Positions 30,662-42,796 of a stretch of DNA of 64,000 nucleotides are shown piece by piece. The notes below the pieces were generated by a model. It was given only the letters and a program-made list of their open reading frames with translations, was not told the DNA's origin and made no database searches. Numbering within the stretch: the first letter of the stretch is position 1; each line of letters starts with the position of its first letter. Source of the stretch: Phycomyces nitens (Eukaryota > Mucoromycota > Mucoromycetes > Mucorales > Phycomycetaceae); NCBI GenBank assembly GCA_022702545.1, contig JAHRBC010000003.1:7874001-7938000 (forward strand), given 5' to 3'. Position numbers and translations under genes: made by a program.

Positions 30662-32447
30662 TTAAGAGTGCAAACCAGACTTGTAAGAGAAAAATAGCAG
30701 AGAACAGCCAGGCAAGTTTATTAATTAACAAACATTTGAATATACATTATAATTAATATAATATTTTTATTATGTTATAGCAGGAAAGAGCAAGCAGTTC
30801 TTTTCTTTCAGAAGATGAGGTATTTCAAATGGATGATGAGGCTGAATCCCCAATCATGACAGATGTACTATAAGTTAGAGCTTTTTTGTTGCTCATCTAT
30901 TCTCAATTTAATATTAATATAATATTTCTACTGTTTGATATAGGTTTACACCACTAGGAATGAGCAATGAGTCTTCATCTAAGAGAAATAGACTAAGTCT
31001 TTAATATTCTTTAGGCTGCTCTTATTGGTTCTCTCATATTTTTAGTATATGTTTTAGTGCACTTTTTCTTTTCCTCTTTTCCTTTAGCTGTCTTATCTTT
31101 GCTTTGGTCCTCTCCTTTGAAATAAAATCAAATAACTCTCCATCACGTAAGATTGCCACCTTAATAAATGCCTGATTGGCATCTTGTATACCACATCTTC
31201 AGCTCTGTTGTTTTTAATCTAGGAATGAAACACACATCTCGCCCTTTTTCAAGCACCAAAAAAAATGAAATTTTTTTATAGCTGTATTACACCGAGGTTA
31301 GTTTATATTTCTTTTCTTTTCTTTGCTCTACTTTTTTGAAGTAAAACTAAATGACCCTCCCTTATGTAAGGTTGTCAATGACATAAACATCCGATTGGAA
31401 TCTTGTATACCACATCTTCAGCTCTGTTATCTTTAATCAAGGAATGAAACACTCGTCTCATAATTTTTCAGACACTAAAAAAAGGTGAAAATTTTTTACA
31501 GCTATATTACACTAAAGTTTGTCATTCCCCACCTCCCCACCTGGGAATCTCTGTAGAATATGCATATTGTTTTCTTAATGATGTACTCATTCTGCCAACT
31601 ACCATTATATTTGAATTAGTTTTAAATCTTATGAGCTGACTTTACAGCAATATATTTTCTATGGTAAGAATATTATAATATGTTTACACTCTTTAATTAA
31701 TCATATTGCGCATTCTCTATTCTCCTTCTACTGCATCTAGTATTTACATCTGTACGTTTCATATAGTGGCATTAATTCAAGAGATGCTTGGTATACCGAT
31801 TAACAAGCACAATATATACTGGTATGCTATCTAAAACAATATGCTCGGTTTATTTGATCGCTTCATTCTCTGACCACGATATCTTTATAGCAATTGATGA
31901 AGATCAAAGGCCTTCCAAGTCATGACAGTGATTCACAACAAGATGCTCGGCACGCTGATTAACAAGCACAATATATACTGGTATGCTACCCAAAACAATA
32001 TATTTGGTTTATTTGATTGCTTCATTCTCTGACCACAATATTTTTATAGCAATCGGTGAAGACCAAAGGCCATCCAAGTCATAACAACATGTTGTTGGCA
32101 TCGTGTATAGCTTGAGTAAAATGTTTGTACCATATACGTTTTATAATATTAAATAGTATTTGCTTTTGGTATGTTTCTATATTATTATTATATATATTTT
32201 AATATTATTTGAAATAAATCGAAATTATAATAAAAAATAAACCATTATTTCAAATAAATGGCAGTAAAAAAAGAATGGGTGCTAGTATATAAAGTAATAT
32301 AAAAGAGAGGCTATAGTATATAAAGAAACGATTTTGGTTGGATAAAAAAAAAGGTAGCTGTGCCTATTCCTGCCTCATAACTACCCTTTTTTTTCGCACT
32401 AAAAAAACGGTAACAGCTACCGAAATCGCCTTATACAGAGTCTTTAC
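30662..32447. other. non-coding repeats, no recognised gene
   Basis: Two degenerate tandem pairs fill this stretch: about 31090-31300 with 31305-31520, sharing ATCTTGTATACCACATCTTC, and 31782-31941 with 31942-32100 (period 160). Near 32345-32420 GGTAGCTGTGCC and ACGGTAACAGCTACCG motifs resemble CACTA-4 subterminal repeats. No coding frame is credible. Confidence 0.6.
31782..32100. repeat. 160-bp tandem repeat, two copies
   Basis: The block GATTAACAAGCACAATATAT and its surroundings recur exactly 160 bp later, with scattered, mainly transition, differences. It lies within the CACTA-4-like remnant region. Confidence 0.85.
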
Positions 32448-32674
32448 TGTAGCAAAATTACTAAAACACGATAAGTCAATTTTACTTGATATTTATTTCT
32501 CAAAGTAAAAGAGAAACTAAAATTCTGTCTGTTGTAGGATTTGTGTATAAATACTTGACTGGGTGTTAATAGGGCTTTTAGATATTAGTGTAACTTAAAT
32601 CTACTGGAGTGGATTTTGTTACTTAGTTTTTGTTAAGCCAATTTGTAATAGTATTTAAAGGTGGTTTTACCACA
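32448..32674 (-). repeat. 3' LTR of Gyp-5
   Basis: On the minus strand it begins TGTGGTAAAACC after the purine run CTGGGGGGAG and ends GCTACA. A TATTTATA promoter-like run is near 32555. Confidence 0.93.
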
Positions 32675-32796
32675 CTCCCCCCAGCCAGGTTCAATTATGA
32701 TTGAAACGACTTGTTAGTCTAATAATCCAAAAAAACAAAACAAAACAAAAAAAAAACCGACTTGGATAAAAAAAAAAAATGTGAAAAATAAAAGTT

Positions 32797-34131
32797 TTAG
32801 AGTTTATGAGGTTGTCCTCTCTTTCGTACAGGTTGGTTTTGGACGGTGGTAGGTAAAGTCATTGTCCATGTGCGTTTTGTCCCGATTGTTATAGCATTGG
32901 AATTGGTAGTTGGTACATCGCTATCGGTTTTTCTTGGACACCCTCTTTTACGAACAGGTTGTACGACTGTAGCGACCTTAGCAAGCATTGCTTTGCTTTT
33001 TTGTTCTTCCAGTCTTTTTCAGTACTTGCGAATGGGTTCCGGTGAGCAAAATTCGCTAGCCGAAATCCAAGAATTTTCACGTTCTCCAAGTCCTTTCCAT
33101 TTGACCAAAAATAGACGAGATTGACCTGCGTCTTTATGGTCTCGTATTTCGTCTACTTCAACATATTCATCTTCGATAGCAGTTTCATCAATGTTCACCA
33201 CTTTTAGTTCTGATGGTGTATAGTCACGATGTAATAGCTCATTTGTTTCATCGCGCAATACATAGTTGTTACTTTCCGTTTTGCGAACGACTACAAATGG
33301 ACCTTCGAATAGTGGCGATAGTTTTGTATCTCTCGATGGTAATCGTACCATGACTGTTTGTCCCAAAGGTATATCGATAAGGTAATGTTTCTTGTTAAAT
33401 TTCTTGTCATATTCTTCGATGAGTTGCATTGTACGTTTCTTAATTGCAGGAAATACTATTGTTGACATTTTTTCTGCTCGCTGAAGTATTTCTTCTTCAG
33501 TAAGACATTCTTTGGTTGTAGATGGCTGTATATCGTTGGCAGAGTAGTCTCCAGGTTTATTAACCTTACGCGCAAACATGAGTGAGAATGGGCTTGAACC
33601 AGATCTGGTACGGATCTTCAAATTGCAGCATAATTGTGCTGTAGGTAGTATGTCATCCCAGTTTCTGAAGTCTTGTCCACATAATTTGCGCAAGGTATTT
33701 GTTATCATTTTGACGCTAATTTCAGCAATTCCATTTCCTTGTGGGTAGTAGGCAGTCGAAAATTTATGTTTGATACCCAGAATCTGGGTAATAGATTGCA
33801 TCAGGCTGTTCCTGAATTCCCTACCATTATCCGATTGAATGAATCGTCCTACGATTGCAATACCATAATCTCCAAATATCCCTGTTAAGACTTTGGCTAC
33901 AGTGTCACTTTGTTTGTTGGGTAATGGTCTGGCAATAATATATCTAGTTGCTACATCGACCACTACCAATATGTATAGGTTTTGGTTTTTGGTAACTGCA
34001 AAAGGTCCTGCCAAATCCATTGCAATATGATTGAATACATCCCAAGCCACTATGCTTTTCTTGGGGTTGTACCCTCTTTTACAATGGTATGTTGCGCACA
34101 AGGTATACAGTTCGATATGATTTCCTTGCAT
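32797..34131 (-). pseudogene. Gyp-5 integrase and chromodomain
   Basis: The frame gives the integrase core (DLAGPF, QSDNGREFRNSL, YYPQGNGIAEISV), a TVMVRLPSRDTKLSPLFEGP linker, and a chromodomain-like block (EVDEIRDHKDAGQSRLFLVK). After RKY a TGA at 33019-33021 replaces an expected Trp; the frame then continues (KRLEEQKSK...) through two AT-hook-like KRG repeats to 32797. At about 34075-34085 a one-base frameshift separates it from the HHCC finger encoded upstream. Confidence 0.87.
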
Positions 34132-36032
34132 TCTTTATACATTGATGACCAATACATACCATCACTTAGTAGTGATTGTACTACGCCTTCTATGCCAAAG
34201 TGTCCCATTTTGTGAGCTTCTTCCACCAATGACTTTCTGTCAGCTAGAGGTGGAATCAAATAATCTAAGGTAGCTTCCTTGAATTGCTCATTGTTGAGTT
34301 TAACGGCTAGGATATGTAGGTCTTTGTCTTTGCTATGTACTATTTGACGTTTGGTGAAGTGTGATCCTCTTTTCTTTACTTCATAGTTAGATGTAACATC
34401 GGGTTCGATGTTCTGTCGTTTTATCATAATATATTTTAGCATTTTATGGATGACTTGATCCTCCTCTTTCTTTTGTTGCACATCTTCTTCAACCGGAGGG
34501 TATAGCCGGCTCAGCGCATCGGGTAGAGTGTTATCTACTCCTTTGACGTAGCTGATTTTCAGTCGCCCGTATTTGTTGAGAGTATCGACATAATTTTGGA
34601 GGTTACTGGACAAATAGCTACTAGAATATAAATAAACTAGTGCTGAGTGATCCGTTCGTATTTCTAGGTTTGGGTTGCCTAGCAATAAAGGTCTAAACCT
34701 TTCCAGCCCAAATATAATAGCATAGATTTCGCGATGGTTGGTCGACCATAACCTTTGATGTTTGTTCAAAGATTTGGATATAAATGCAATATGCTTAGTG
34801 TGCCCATCCTCCGCCTTTTGGTACAGAATAGCAGATACACCATAAAGCGAGGCATCGGTTTGCATGTAAAACTTCTTACTCATATCTGGGGCATGTAATA
34901 CCGCACTTGATAATAGAACTTGCTTAATGGCTTCTAGGCATTCTGTATGTGTGTTATTCCATTTTTCTTTGACATTAGGTTCATAGCGTAATTGATCCAA
35001 AGGTGCAGTTAGTTTGGAGCTCAATGGAATATAGTCTCTCATAAATGTGATAGTTCCTATGAGTTTTCTGACTTGTTCTGCAGATCGACAGATTGGCCAT
35101 TCCTGAATATTCGATAGTTTTCAAAAGTCTATTTTGGTAATACCAGGGCCAACGACAAATCCCAAGGTAAAGATTGTAGTTTGGAAAAATTTGCATTTTT
35201 GTACATTGAGTTTTAGATTAGCAGCTGTAAGCTTGTTTATCACGGTTTGTACGAGTTGAGCATGTTGTGCAGGGGTACTGAATAAAATACAGTCATCAAT
35301 ATAGGATTCGACACCTTCAGTATCCCCAAGAATTATCTTGATAACTCTGCAAAATAAACTTGTAATAGTTTTTAAGCCAAAGCAGCAAGCTTGCCATTTG
35401 TATGTTTTGTTCTCAAAGGTAAAAGAAAGTACTTCTTGATCGGATTCTTTGACTTTAAATGAGTGGTAAGCATTTTTTAAGTCCAACTTTGAGAACACCA
35501 TCCCTGGTTTGGCAACTTTTCGGAAAATATCTTGAATGCAGTTGACTGCATAGTCCTCTTTGTATGAATCTGATATGTTGATATTTATCCGACGTAAGTC
35601 CTGTACTATACGCAGCTTTGTTAAAGCACCATCGTCTCCTTTCTTAGGGATTACTAACAACGGAGAGTTATATCGGGCACTTGGTTCTGCTGGTACTACC
35701 AAGCCACTCTGTAGCCATTTGTTAAGCTGCTTTTGTATTTTGGGCATGTATTTATATGGTAGGGGGTATTGTCTAATATAACAATTTGTTCCGTCTTGCT
35801 TCATAGGAATACGTACTTCTGAAGCAGGTACATTACAGAATGTACTGGGTTTGATATCTTCGTTCTTCTGTATGGCCACCGAAATATCTTGGAAAAATTG
35901 TTGTCTTTCCGATTCAGTTCCATAATTGCTGTTCTCAGGATTATAATAATTATTTGTATCAAAGTTTAAATCTTGTGGTTCTGAGTAGTTCTCTTCAAAT
36001 TCTTTAGGGTAACGATAAGCAATTCCCGTCAT
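34050..36032 (-). pseudogene. Gyp-5 reverse transcriptase, RNase H and integrase finger
   Basis: RT motifs are LRIVQDLRRININISDSY, SKLDLKNAYHSFKV, CCFGLKTITSLFCR and YIDDCILFS. A TGA at 35121-35123 falls where Gyp-4 has Arg (RIDQRK). RNase H follows (MQTDASLYGVSAILYQK, RTDHSALVYLYSS), then the HHCC finger (AHKMGHFGIEGVV ... CIPCAQH). The frame is lost near 34080. Confidence 0.87.
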
Positions 36033-38042
36033 TCAGATATCCAACTTTTCGAATATATCTGTTCCCAACAATATATCAGCTTGGGCTGCTATGTGATTAG
36101 GGAAATTTATGACTTCAAATTGATGGGTACAGCAAAATGGAGCATCTCCATATACTACTGACAGTAATTCTGTCTGACCTAATCTCTCAGGGTAATTGCT
36201 ACTTTCATGTGCAAAGTTTTTTATCACACCCTGCACTGGAAAGATTTGTTTGTGTGCAAAATATTTATTAAATGTGTATTGGTTAATACACGTGGTGTCG
36301 GCACCAGAATCGCACATGGCCATGAGCTTGGTTCCTTCTATGACAATAGGTGTCAATAACAATTTGTTGGATGGATATGTTTCTCCATTAATTTCAGCCA
36401 ACTTACAATCTTCGTTGTCGAAGGGGTCAGAGCTCATGGCATTGCTCATCGTGTCTTGAATTTGGCTCCTGCCAGGGTACACAACTCCGCCGCCGCTGTT
36501 GTTGTTGCAGTTGTTGTTGCAGTTGTTGTTGCAGTTGTTGTTGCGGTTGTTGTTGCAGTTGTTGTTGCAGTTGTTGTTGCAGTTGTTGTTGCTGTTGTTG
36601 TTATTGTTGTGGTGGTTGTTGTTGTACGGAGCCCACTTGCTCTTGTTCAATCCATCAGAAGACGTCACCATGTTGATGGCGACGTTTCTTCCGGCTGCCA
36701 GGTTTTCTGGTCTTCTTTCTGGGAACACATCGTAATATGCCTTGCAAGTATGGCCCCGAGCAAACGGTCCTTTGCAGAACTTGCATCTACGGTCCTCCGT
36801 CTTGTTAGAAACTAGTGGTTTCTGGTTTGTGGAGGTGGCTCGGTATGGAAGGTTCTTCGAGCCCAGGTTTCTTGGCTTGTTGCCATTTGACCTGGCCTCA
36901 TTGTGGTAGACCAGCTCCCTTCTCACTCTCTTGCCTTGCTCGGCCTGACTGCAATTCTCCTCATCGTGATCTGCGGTGTAGCCTCCGTGAGCACTGCAGA
37001 AGAGGTTGTTTGATTCCCTTGAGAATTTCCTCTTGTCTCCCTTGTTGTAACGCGGGGCAGAAACTCTTTTGGCGGCTTGGGTGACCTGGTCAATCGTCTT
37101 GACAAAGCTTACGTCTTCCTTGCCTGTGCTCAGGTTATTGAAGATGGGATCGTACCATGACAATGGTAAACTCTTCAAAAAGAATCCAGCCAAGGTCGTG
37201 TCCTCGCTGTTGAACCCGGCCTTGTTAGCCTCCTTCAAGAAACGCATGGAGTAGACCTCCACCGATTCATCGTCTCAGATTGACATGAACAGGATGCTGA
37301 GCCTGCTCTTGCCACGGGCAATGTTGGAGTTAAATTTCTCCTCCATCATCTTCTTGGCTTCCTGCCATGACTCAGCCAAACACAGTTTTTCCTGCACCCA
37401 ATGGTGGAAAGTCACATGAAAAACCATGATTAATAGCTTCTTCCATCCTGTTTTTCCACCCAATCCTGATAGATTCAGAAAGAGTTTGTAGGCGACGGCA
37501 AATGCGTTCACATCCTCGTAAACCATTTCACCGGGAAAGTACACCATGTTCATGGCATGGATTTGGAACTTGGGTATGTCCCTAAGTGAGTACATGCAGT
37601 TCCCTGCTCCTTTGTATCCGCCGGGTTGCGAATCATCTTCCAACAGCCTGTTGGTCTTCTCTTCCTCCTCCTTCATAGAAGCCCGAAATAACTTGAGTCT
37701 CGTGGTTAAGAGAACGGTCCTCTGTTGGAGATCCTCCTCAGCAAGTCTCTCTTCCTTGGACTGTAGTCCTGGTCTTGTGGCGATGTTGATCATCTCCAAT
37801 TGGATGTTGTCCAACTCCTGCTCAGTAGATCTGATGCATTGACGAAGAGAGTCTTGTTTGTACTTGCTCTTCTTCTCCTCATCGGTCAACTCCTTTGTAG
37901 AGGAGTTGTCCTCTTTCATCAATTCTGTCTTGTTGGACAAAATTGATTCCGCCATCTCTACATCCTCAGTAACTGATAGTTGGGCTACCTGGTTATTGAG
38001 GGTAGCTTCAGCGGTAGAAATATTTTCAGAATGGTTGACCAT
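36033..38042 (-). pseudogene. Gyp-5 Gag and protease
   Basis: From the ATG at 38042 the frame encodes an acidic coiled-coil-rich N terminus and a gag core ending LSILFMSI. A TGA at 37275-37277 follows, and the same frame continues with DDESVEVYSMRFLKEA. A finger CKFCKGPFARGHTC follows, then an Asn-rich run with a Cys about every fourth residue (36487-36640), then the protease MAMCDSGADTTCI. A second TGA at 36033-36035 ends it before TGIAYRYP. Gyp-4 is homologous across both breaks. Confidence 0.87.
36487..36640 (-). repeat. (AAC)n-derived NNNC repeat in Gyp-5 gag
   Basis: An imperfect 12-bp repeat (GTTGTTGTTGCA on the plus strand) encodes about ten Asn-Asn-Asn-Cys units, some with Arg or Ser instead of Cys. 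It lies between the zinc finger and the protease. It also creates spurious hydrophobic frames on the plus strand. Confidence 0.9.
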
Positions 38043-38104
38043 TTGACAGAATTTTTTCTCTTTTGATAATATTTTGAAAAGGGAAATATTGAAATTGAAA
38101 AAAG

Positions 38105-38331
38105 TGTAGCAAAATTACTAAAACACGATAAGTCAATTTTACTTGATATTTATTTCTCAAAGTAAAAGAGAAACTAAAATTCTGTCTGTTGTAGGATTTG
38201 TGTATAAATACTTGACTGGGTGTTAATAGGGCTTTTAGATATTAGTGTAACTTAAATCTACTTGAGTGGATTTTGTTACTTAGTTTTTGTTAAGCCAATT
38301 TATAATAGTATTTAAAGGTGGTTTTACCACA
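38105..38331 (-). repeat. 5' LTR of Gyp-5
   Basis: A 227-bp LTR, nearly identical to 32448-32674. It is followed outside by the duplication TTTAC. Confidence 0.93.
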
Positions 38332-38336
38332 TTTAC

Positions 38337-38414
38337 TACTGTTTTTTTTGGTGGGAAAAAACGGTAGTAATGCTACCAAAACGGTAGTTAGCTACTGTTT
38401 TTTCCACCATAGTG
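38337..38414. mobile_element. right-hand CACTATGG-type terminus
   Basis: The stretch ends CCACCATAGTG, the inverse of a CACTATGGTGG terminus. It carries subterminal ACGGTAGT / GCTACC motifs like CACTA-4. The following bases GTA do not match TTG at 29185-29187, so it is not shown to be the partner of that end. Confidence 0.5.
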
Positions 38415-38512
38415 GTATTCTATAATATTATGCTGTCAAGCATTATTATGTTACATAATATACCAATAACCAACACCTGTTATTTCCATGATTTGTGTAT
38501 ATTTTTCCAGTG
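38415..38512 (-). mobile_element. reversed copy of the CACTA-2 left terminus
   Basis: Read on the minus strand from 38512 it begins CACTGGAAAAATATA and matches 43431-43530 over about 98 bp with few differences. It is cut at 38414 by the CACTATGG-type end and enters an older partner-gene fragment. Confidence 0.8.
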
Positions 38513-38685
38513 ACACCAGTTAACATTTTATCAACAGTGGATAAAAGGCCAACCATAGTGTTATATTTACTCCTGGGGATTGTTACATCATCAGATCTAG
38601 AAGCAAGTAATAGGTGAGGGGTGCCAACACAGCCAGTGTTCACTGTGGTAAGTAGTGATCTGGATGATGATGTTCTTGCAGACAT
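38513..38685 (-). pseudogene. fragment of a CACTA partner gene, N-terminal part
   Basis: From the ATG at 38685 the first 57 codons (SRSLLTTVNTGCVG ... YNTMVGLLSTVDKMLTG) resemble the N terminus of the CACTA-2 partner protein (SRPLINTVSNGRVG ... FDNIVNLLSTLDKKMTT). The frame then runs into the CACTA terminus at 38512. It shows that the partner gene exists in at least a fourth CACTA copy. Confidence 0.6.
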
Positions 38686-40096
38686 GTTCTTCTTTCCCTT
38701 GTTTAATTACTGACTCATGATTTATAGATTCTGGTATTTATTCAATTGTAAGTATATATCTGATAGTAATCACTCTATAGAATATAGTTGTTCATGTATC
38801 AACATACATTTTACTATTTAGTGTTAAGGTCTGCTTGAAAAAAATCTTTGGGTATTTTGATTATAAATATAAAAATGAATTGTTATTCTTATGACATATC
38901 AATCAAGCAGAGGATCTATCTGTGTTCCAGTTGGTATTTGCCTGATATCAAGAAATGTTGTCTTAATATTTATAAAATCTAGATTTGACAATGATATATA
39001 TATATATAATTATTATTTAATATCTTCAGATCTTTAGTTTGATTAATCACTTGAATATTAATTTCAACTATATAACTAAATATTCATTTATTTTATAAAA
39101 TAATATCTTTTATGAGTATGCCTATTTCTATTGTTTTTATATTTTTATTTCCTAAACCATTCATATAGCACTGAGAGTACAACAAATATTACAGACTGCG
39201 TTTGCGCACAGTGTGTTAATCGCCTTTTTTGCATACTTGGTATTCACAACAAACATATTTTAATTTTTTTATTTTCAAAAAAAAAATACATAATCATCTC
39301 TCAGATTCTACGGCTATTTCAAGGATTGTTTTTTATTCATCCATTTTTTTTCTTTCTCTACTTTTTATTATCATCCAAGTACTTCTTCTAAAGCACGGTT
39401 TGCTATATATACTCCTGGCAAACAAAATCAAAATCATTCTGGTATACAAAGATAAGTACTATATTCTTTATTACATTTGATTATTATTCTTACTGATATA
39501 TATTTTATTAGAAATGTTATGCATCTATATAGCCACCCTCCAGAAATTTATATCTCTTGTAAGTATATATACTTGAAAAATATTTTTTAATATCCTTACT
39601 CATTACTATCTCTACTTAGTATTCTATTTCAAAAGTTTGTCTTTGCCTTTATTAAATCAAAGTATTCAACATTTCCAAGGGCTATATATAATAAGTAAGC
39701 TGGTATAAATATTTAATAATTTTTCTCACAATATTCTCTAGCTCTAAAAAGATATCAAGCAAATCAAGGAAGCAAGGTATTATATAATTTGATTAATAGT
39801 ATCAAAATCAATCATATTAATAACATTTGTTATTTATTATAGAATATATCCATCAAGCAAGTATGTACATCTCTCTCATACAATCAAGAATTATACATAT
39901 ATATATTAGAATAAATATTATAGAGCAATTATTATTATTAGCAATTCTTTTTTATTCAAAATAAAAATAAAAATAAAAATATATTCTTACAAACCAATTT
40001 CCAATTGAGAATATTATTTTTAGAATTAATACCAAAAAGAACAGCTTTTCCAAAGCAATTGATCGAATCATTGCCATCAAAAAAATGCAAAACACT
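38686..40096. other. AT-rich interval, no recognised gene
   Basis: Hydrophobic frames at 39131-39391 and 39229-39480 are low-complexity translations. GTAAGT/TAG signals occur in series from about 39550 to 39870 without a credible protein. It borders the solo LTR duplication at 40092-40096. Confidence 0.5.
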
Positions 40097-40429
40097 TGTG
40101 GTATTTGTAGTAGAAATTGGGACGGTGGATACTTTGAGACTCTTTATTGTGGTTTAGAAAAAGTTAAAGTATATCCAGTTATTAGAGAAGGGAATATCTT
40201 ATGAAAATTTATAAATTTTAAGGGTCTGTGATTAAATCGGTTCTTAAATGTGAGACATTGCTTCATTTTTAAAGTCCTATGAAAATTTGGATCCTAGTTA
40301 TGAAAGAATCCTTGTAAATTTACATGATTTTACGATATTTTCAGACTAAATTTTCGTAAGAAAATAAAACATATTTTAAATATAATCTAGTTAAACTATC
40401 TTCTTCTTCTACTTTTTTATCCTCAAAAA

Positions 40430-41287
40430 ATGAAGCGTACTACATCTCCATCATCATCAGCCCCATTTAAGAAACAAAGTAATATGATATTTATAATATA
40501 AAATACAAGTACTTACAAAATACTATATTGTCTAAAGATAAATCTCGTGGATCATGGGATGAGGAAAGAAAGTTGGCTCTTATGGAGGCATACTATAATT
40601 TCCATCCTTTCTCTGTGCCTCATGGGCAGACAACCATGGCATGGAACAAGGTCTTGGATGCCGTCAACAAGACAAGTGCAAATATATTGGCACTTCTCAC
40701 AATGAACGGGATCAAGCAGAAGAAGAATGCCCTCTTTGACGAGTTCAAACCTGTGTTTGACAAGCATTGTCATGAGAGCTTGTCTGGAATCAGTGCAAGC
40801 ATTCCAACAAAGCTTGGCTTGGCTGTCTTCACGGCAATGAAAGATGTTAGTTTTTGGATCATGATGATACAAAAATACTTTACTAAAAATAATTTGATGT
40901 TTCTTTCTGAAGGAGGAAGATCATAAGGAAAACAAGCTGCTAGCAAAGCTGTTGGAAAAGAAGGTCAAGAGGGAAAACGAGAATATTGGAGATAATCTGA
41001 TGTCCATTGCAGAACATGGATCACAAAGTGACAAAAATGCCAGTTGTCCAGTTGAGGAGGCCAAGGCCCCTGAAAAAAAAGCAGGAGAAACCAGGAATGA
41101 GACCTTGCCGGATAAGATCTTGCAGATAATGAAGTTGGAATCAGAATCTTTGGAAAAAGACGATGAGGCCAAAGATTCAATAGCTGCAGACTGTTAAAGA
41201 ATAGCTGATAATTCAGAAAGAATTGCTATAAGTCTTGAAGAACTATCTTCAACACATAAACAAATATTAGAAATACTAAAGAAATAA
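40430..41287 (+). pseudogene. Harbinger Myb/SANT-like partner protein
   Basis: Exon 1 starts at 40430 (MKRTTSPSSS) and splices (GTAATA ... TAAAG) into RGSWDEERKLALMEAYYNFH, a trihelix/Myb-like fold with conserved Trp residues (AWNKVLDAV). Another intron (GTTAGT ... CTGAAG, about 40844-40910) leads into a Lys/Glu-rich helical C terminus. A TAA at 41195-41197 lies in frame, followed by a continuing heptad-like tail (RIADNSERIAISLEEL) to 41287; CAA-to-TAA would explain it. In this superfamily the Myb-like protein binds the ends and carries the transposase to the nucleus. Confidence 0.75.
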
Positions 41288-41361
41288 AATAAAAATATTT
41301 GTTTACATATAAGAGAAGGATAAATTTTCTGATAAATAATATTTTTATTAGTCATATGCGT

Positions 41362-42796
41362 TTAAGCCTCAACGATGTTAGACAAGTTGTCTAGGATAGT
41401 CTCGATGCTATCAAAGGTGTCTGCAGCGTCTCGCTCCCGCATCAACCCAGTGATGTACTCCTCAATGTCTGGAGGCTGGAGGCCAAACATTTGCGTCGTT
41501 GCAGAACCATTTATATACGTATGGAAGTTCTTGAATAGAGTACAAAGGATGTATACCATCCCAGGTTTGGCATGTCTTCTAACCTTCATCGCATATCTGT
41601 ACTTACAGTATTTGAAGTATTGGCTTACCTTACCAAACTCCATCTCTACCTGTACTCTTGCACGTGCCATCTTTCTGTTGATATCCACTTTTACAGCTAA
41701 GTATACAAAAAAGTGTTAGCAAAGAAAATCTATATTATAATTGAAATATAACTTACGATCATTGTCAATCTCATAAGCTATATATGGCCTGTATAAATGC
41801 TTAGATTTCTTGTAGGCTTGATCCCCATAAATAGCAAAAGGAAAACCAGGATTACTTTTGGAATTAAGGAGATCAAGGTGCAAGATCAACCTGTCCAATG
41901 TCTTGGACTTGTCAAAAATCTTAGTATCATGGGTAGATCCAATAAATGGCCCAATGAGACTACTTGTGATGCCATCAGGTGTAGAAATTGCCTGATATTT
42001 AATACAATGGGAATGCTATTTAAGAAAGATAATGTTAAGTAAGCATATAAATTGCTCAATAGAATATGGTTATATGTATATAAGCACATTACCTTCCACC
42101 CATTGTAGATACATCTTTGCTCATCGTTTCTTGTTGGCCGAGAAACCTTCTGCATTGTGCCATCCACAAAGCCAATGATATTGGGAAAGGCATTTGCTAT
42201 AAGAGTTTATATAAGATTAGCAAATAAATTATGTAATTATTATAAAGTAGAAGTAGTAAATAATGGTTTTACTTTTTTAGTAGATTGCCTGGGCAAACCT
42301 TTCACAGTTCTCAGGTGAGAATTGATGAGTGTCAAACTCTAGCCCATGCTTGAACTTGTTCAGTAGAATGCGTGAGAACTGGCTCATAATAGAACCCAAG
42401 CTTCTTGCATTCATTCCCCACATATCTTCCATTGAGAGATACCGCCGTGGGAAAGTGTACCGGTAGAGTACCAAAGCAAAAGCATTCTCTCTTGGTACGT
42501 GCAAATCATACCCATTCTCACACTTGAAACTCATTGTCTTTGTCAAGTTCATTGTGATGCACATTCTCTCAATCTAGTTTGGAAAGAGAAAAACTGCTGT
42601 TAGTACTTGTTAGAATAAAATGAAAGGCTAGTAATATTACTTCTGCAAAAGTAAAGCGAAACTCAAGTTTGCATTTAGCATCAGTAAGAGACTTGATGTC
42701 AAGACGCTTGTATATGACTCTCTTTTTTCTTTGATGGAGAGTTGTCTGGCCAAGAGTGAGAACATAAGCAATTAATGCACGATTGTGTAATCTCAT
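41362..42796 (-). pseudogene. Harbinger DDE transposase (DDE_Tnp_4 type)
   Basis: Several exons read from 42796 down. The N-terminal part is MRLHNRALIAYVLT ... LEFRFTFAE. Next comes the helical MCITMNLTKTMSFKC ... FPRRYLSMEDMWGM region. The catalytic block begins NIIGFVDGTMQKVSRP (first Asp), continues SLIGPFIGSTHDTKIFD and FAIYGDQAYKKSKHLY (second Asp), and ends ARVQVEMEFGKVSQYF (Glu). Introns have GT-AG ends near 42600, 42200-42270, 42000-42095 and 41700-41760. A TAA at 42277-42279 interrupts an otherwise continuous exon and fits CAA to TAA. The gene is therefore probably inactive. Confidence 0.82.

Larger units (their letters stand above)
32448..38331 (-). mobile_element. Gyp-5: full-length minus-strand Ty3 element with many stops
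   Basis: Two 227-bp LTRs (32448-32674 and 38105-38331) differ at two positions by eye and are bounded by the duplication TTTAC (32443-32447 and 38332-38336). The order from 38042 down is gag, protease, RT, RNase H, integrase, chromodomain. Despite young LTRs the coding region carries four in-frame TGA codons and one frameshift. No tRNA-like or self-complementary primer site was obvious next to the 5' LTR. Confidence 0.95.

Noticed and set aside
36487..36640. CRISPR-like array
   Set aside because: Trinucleotide-derived coding microsatellite without spacers, in a eukaryotic retroelement.
36456..36815. Poly-Val/Leu proteins on the plus strand
   Set aside because: Artefact of the (GTT)n strand opposite the Asn-Cys repeat of Gyp-5 gag.
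33019..37277. TGA read as a sense codon in Gyp-5 (four in-frame TGAs only)
   Set aside because: Other elements in the window have TAG and TAA in the same situation, intact genes end with TGA or TAA, and the replaced residues differ (Arg, Trp). Mutational decay is simpler.
29188..38414. One CACTA-4 element spanning both CACTATGG termini
   Set aside because: The flanking bases (TTG and GTA) do not match, the right flank is not Gyp-4 gag, and the terminal repeats diverge after about 13 bases.
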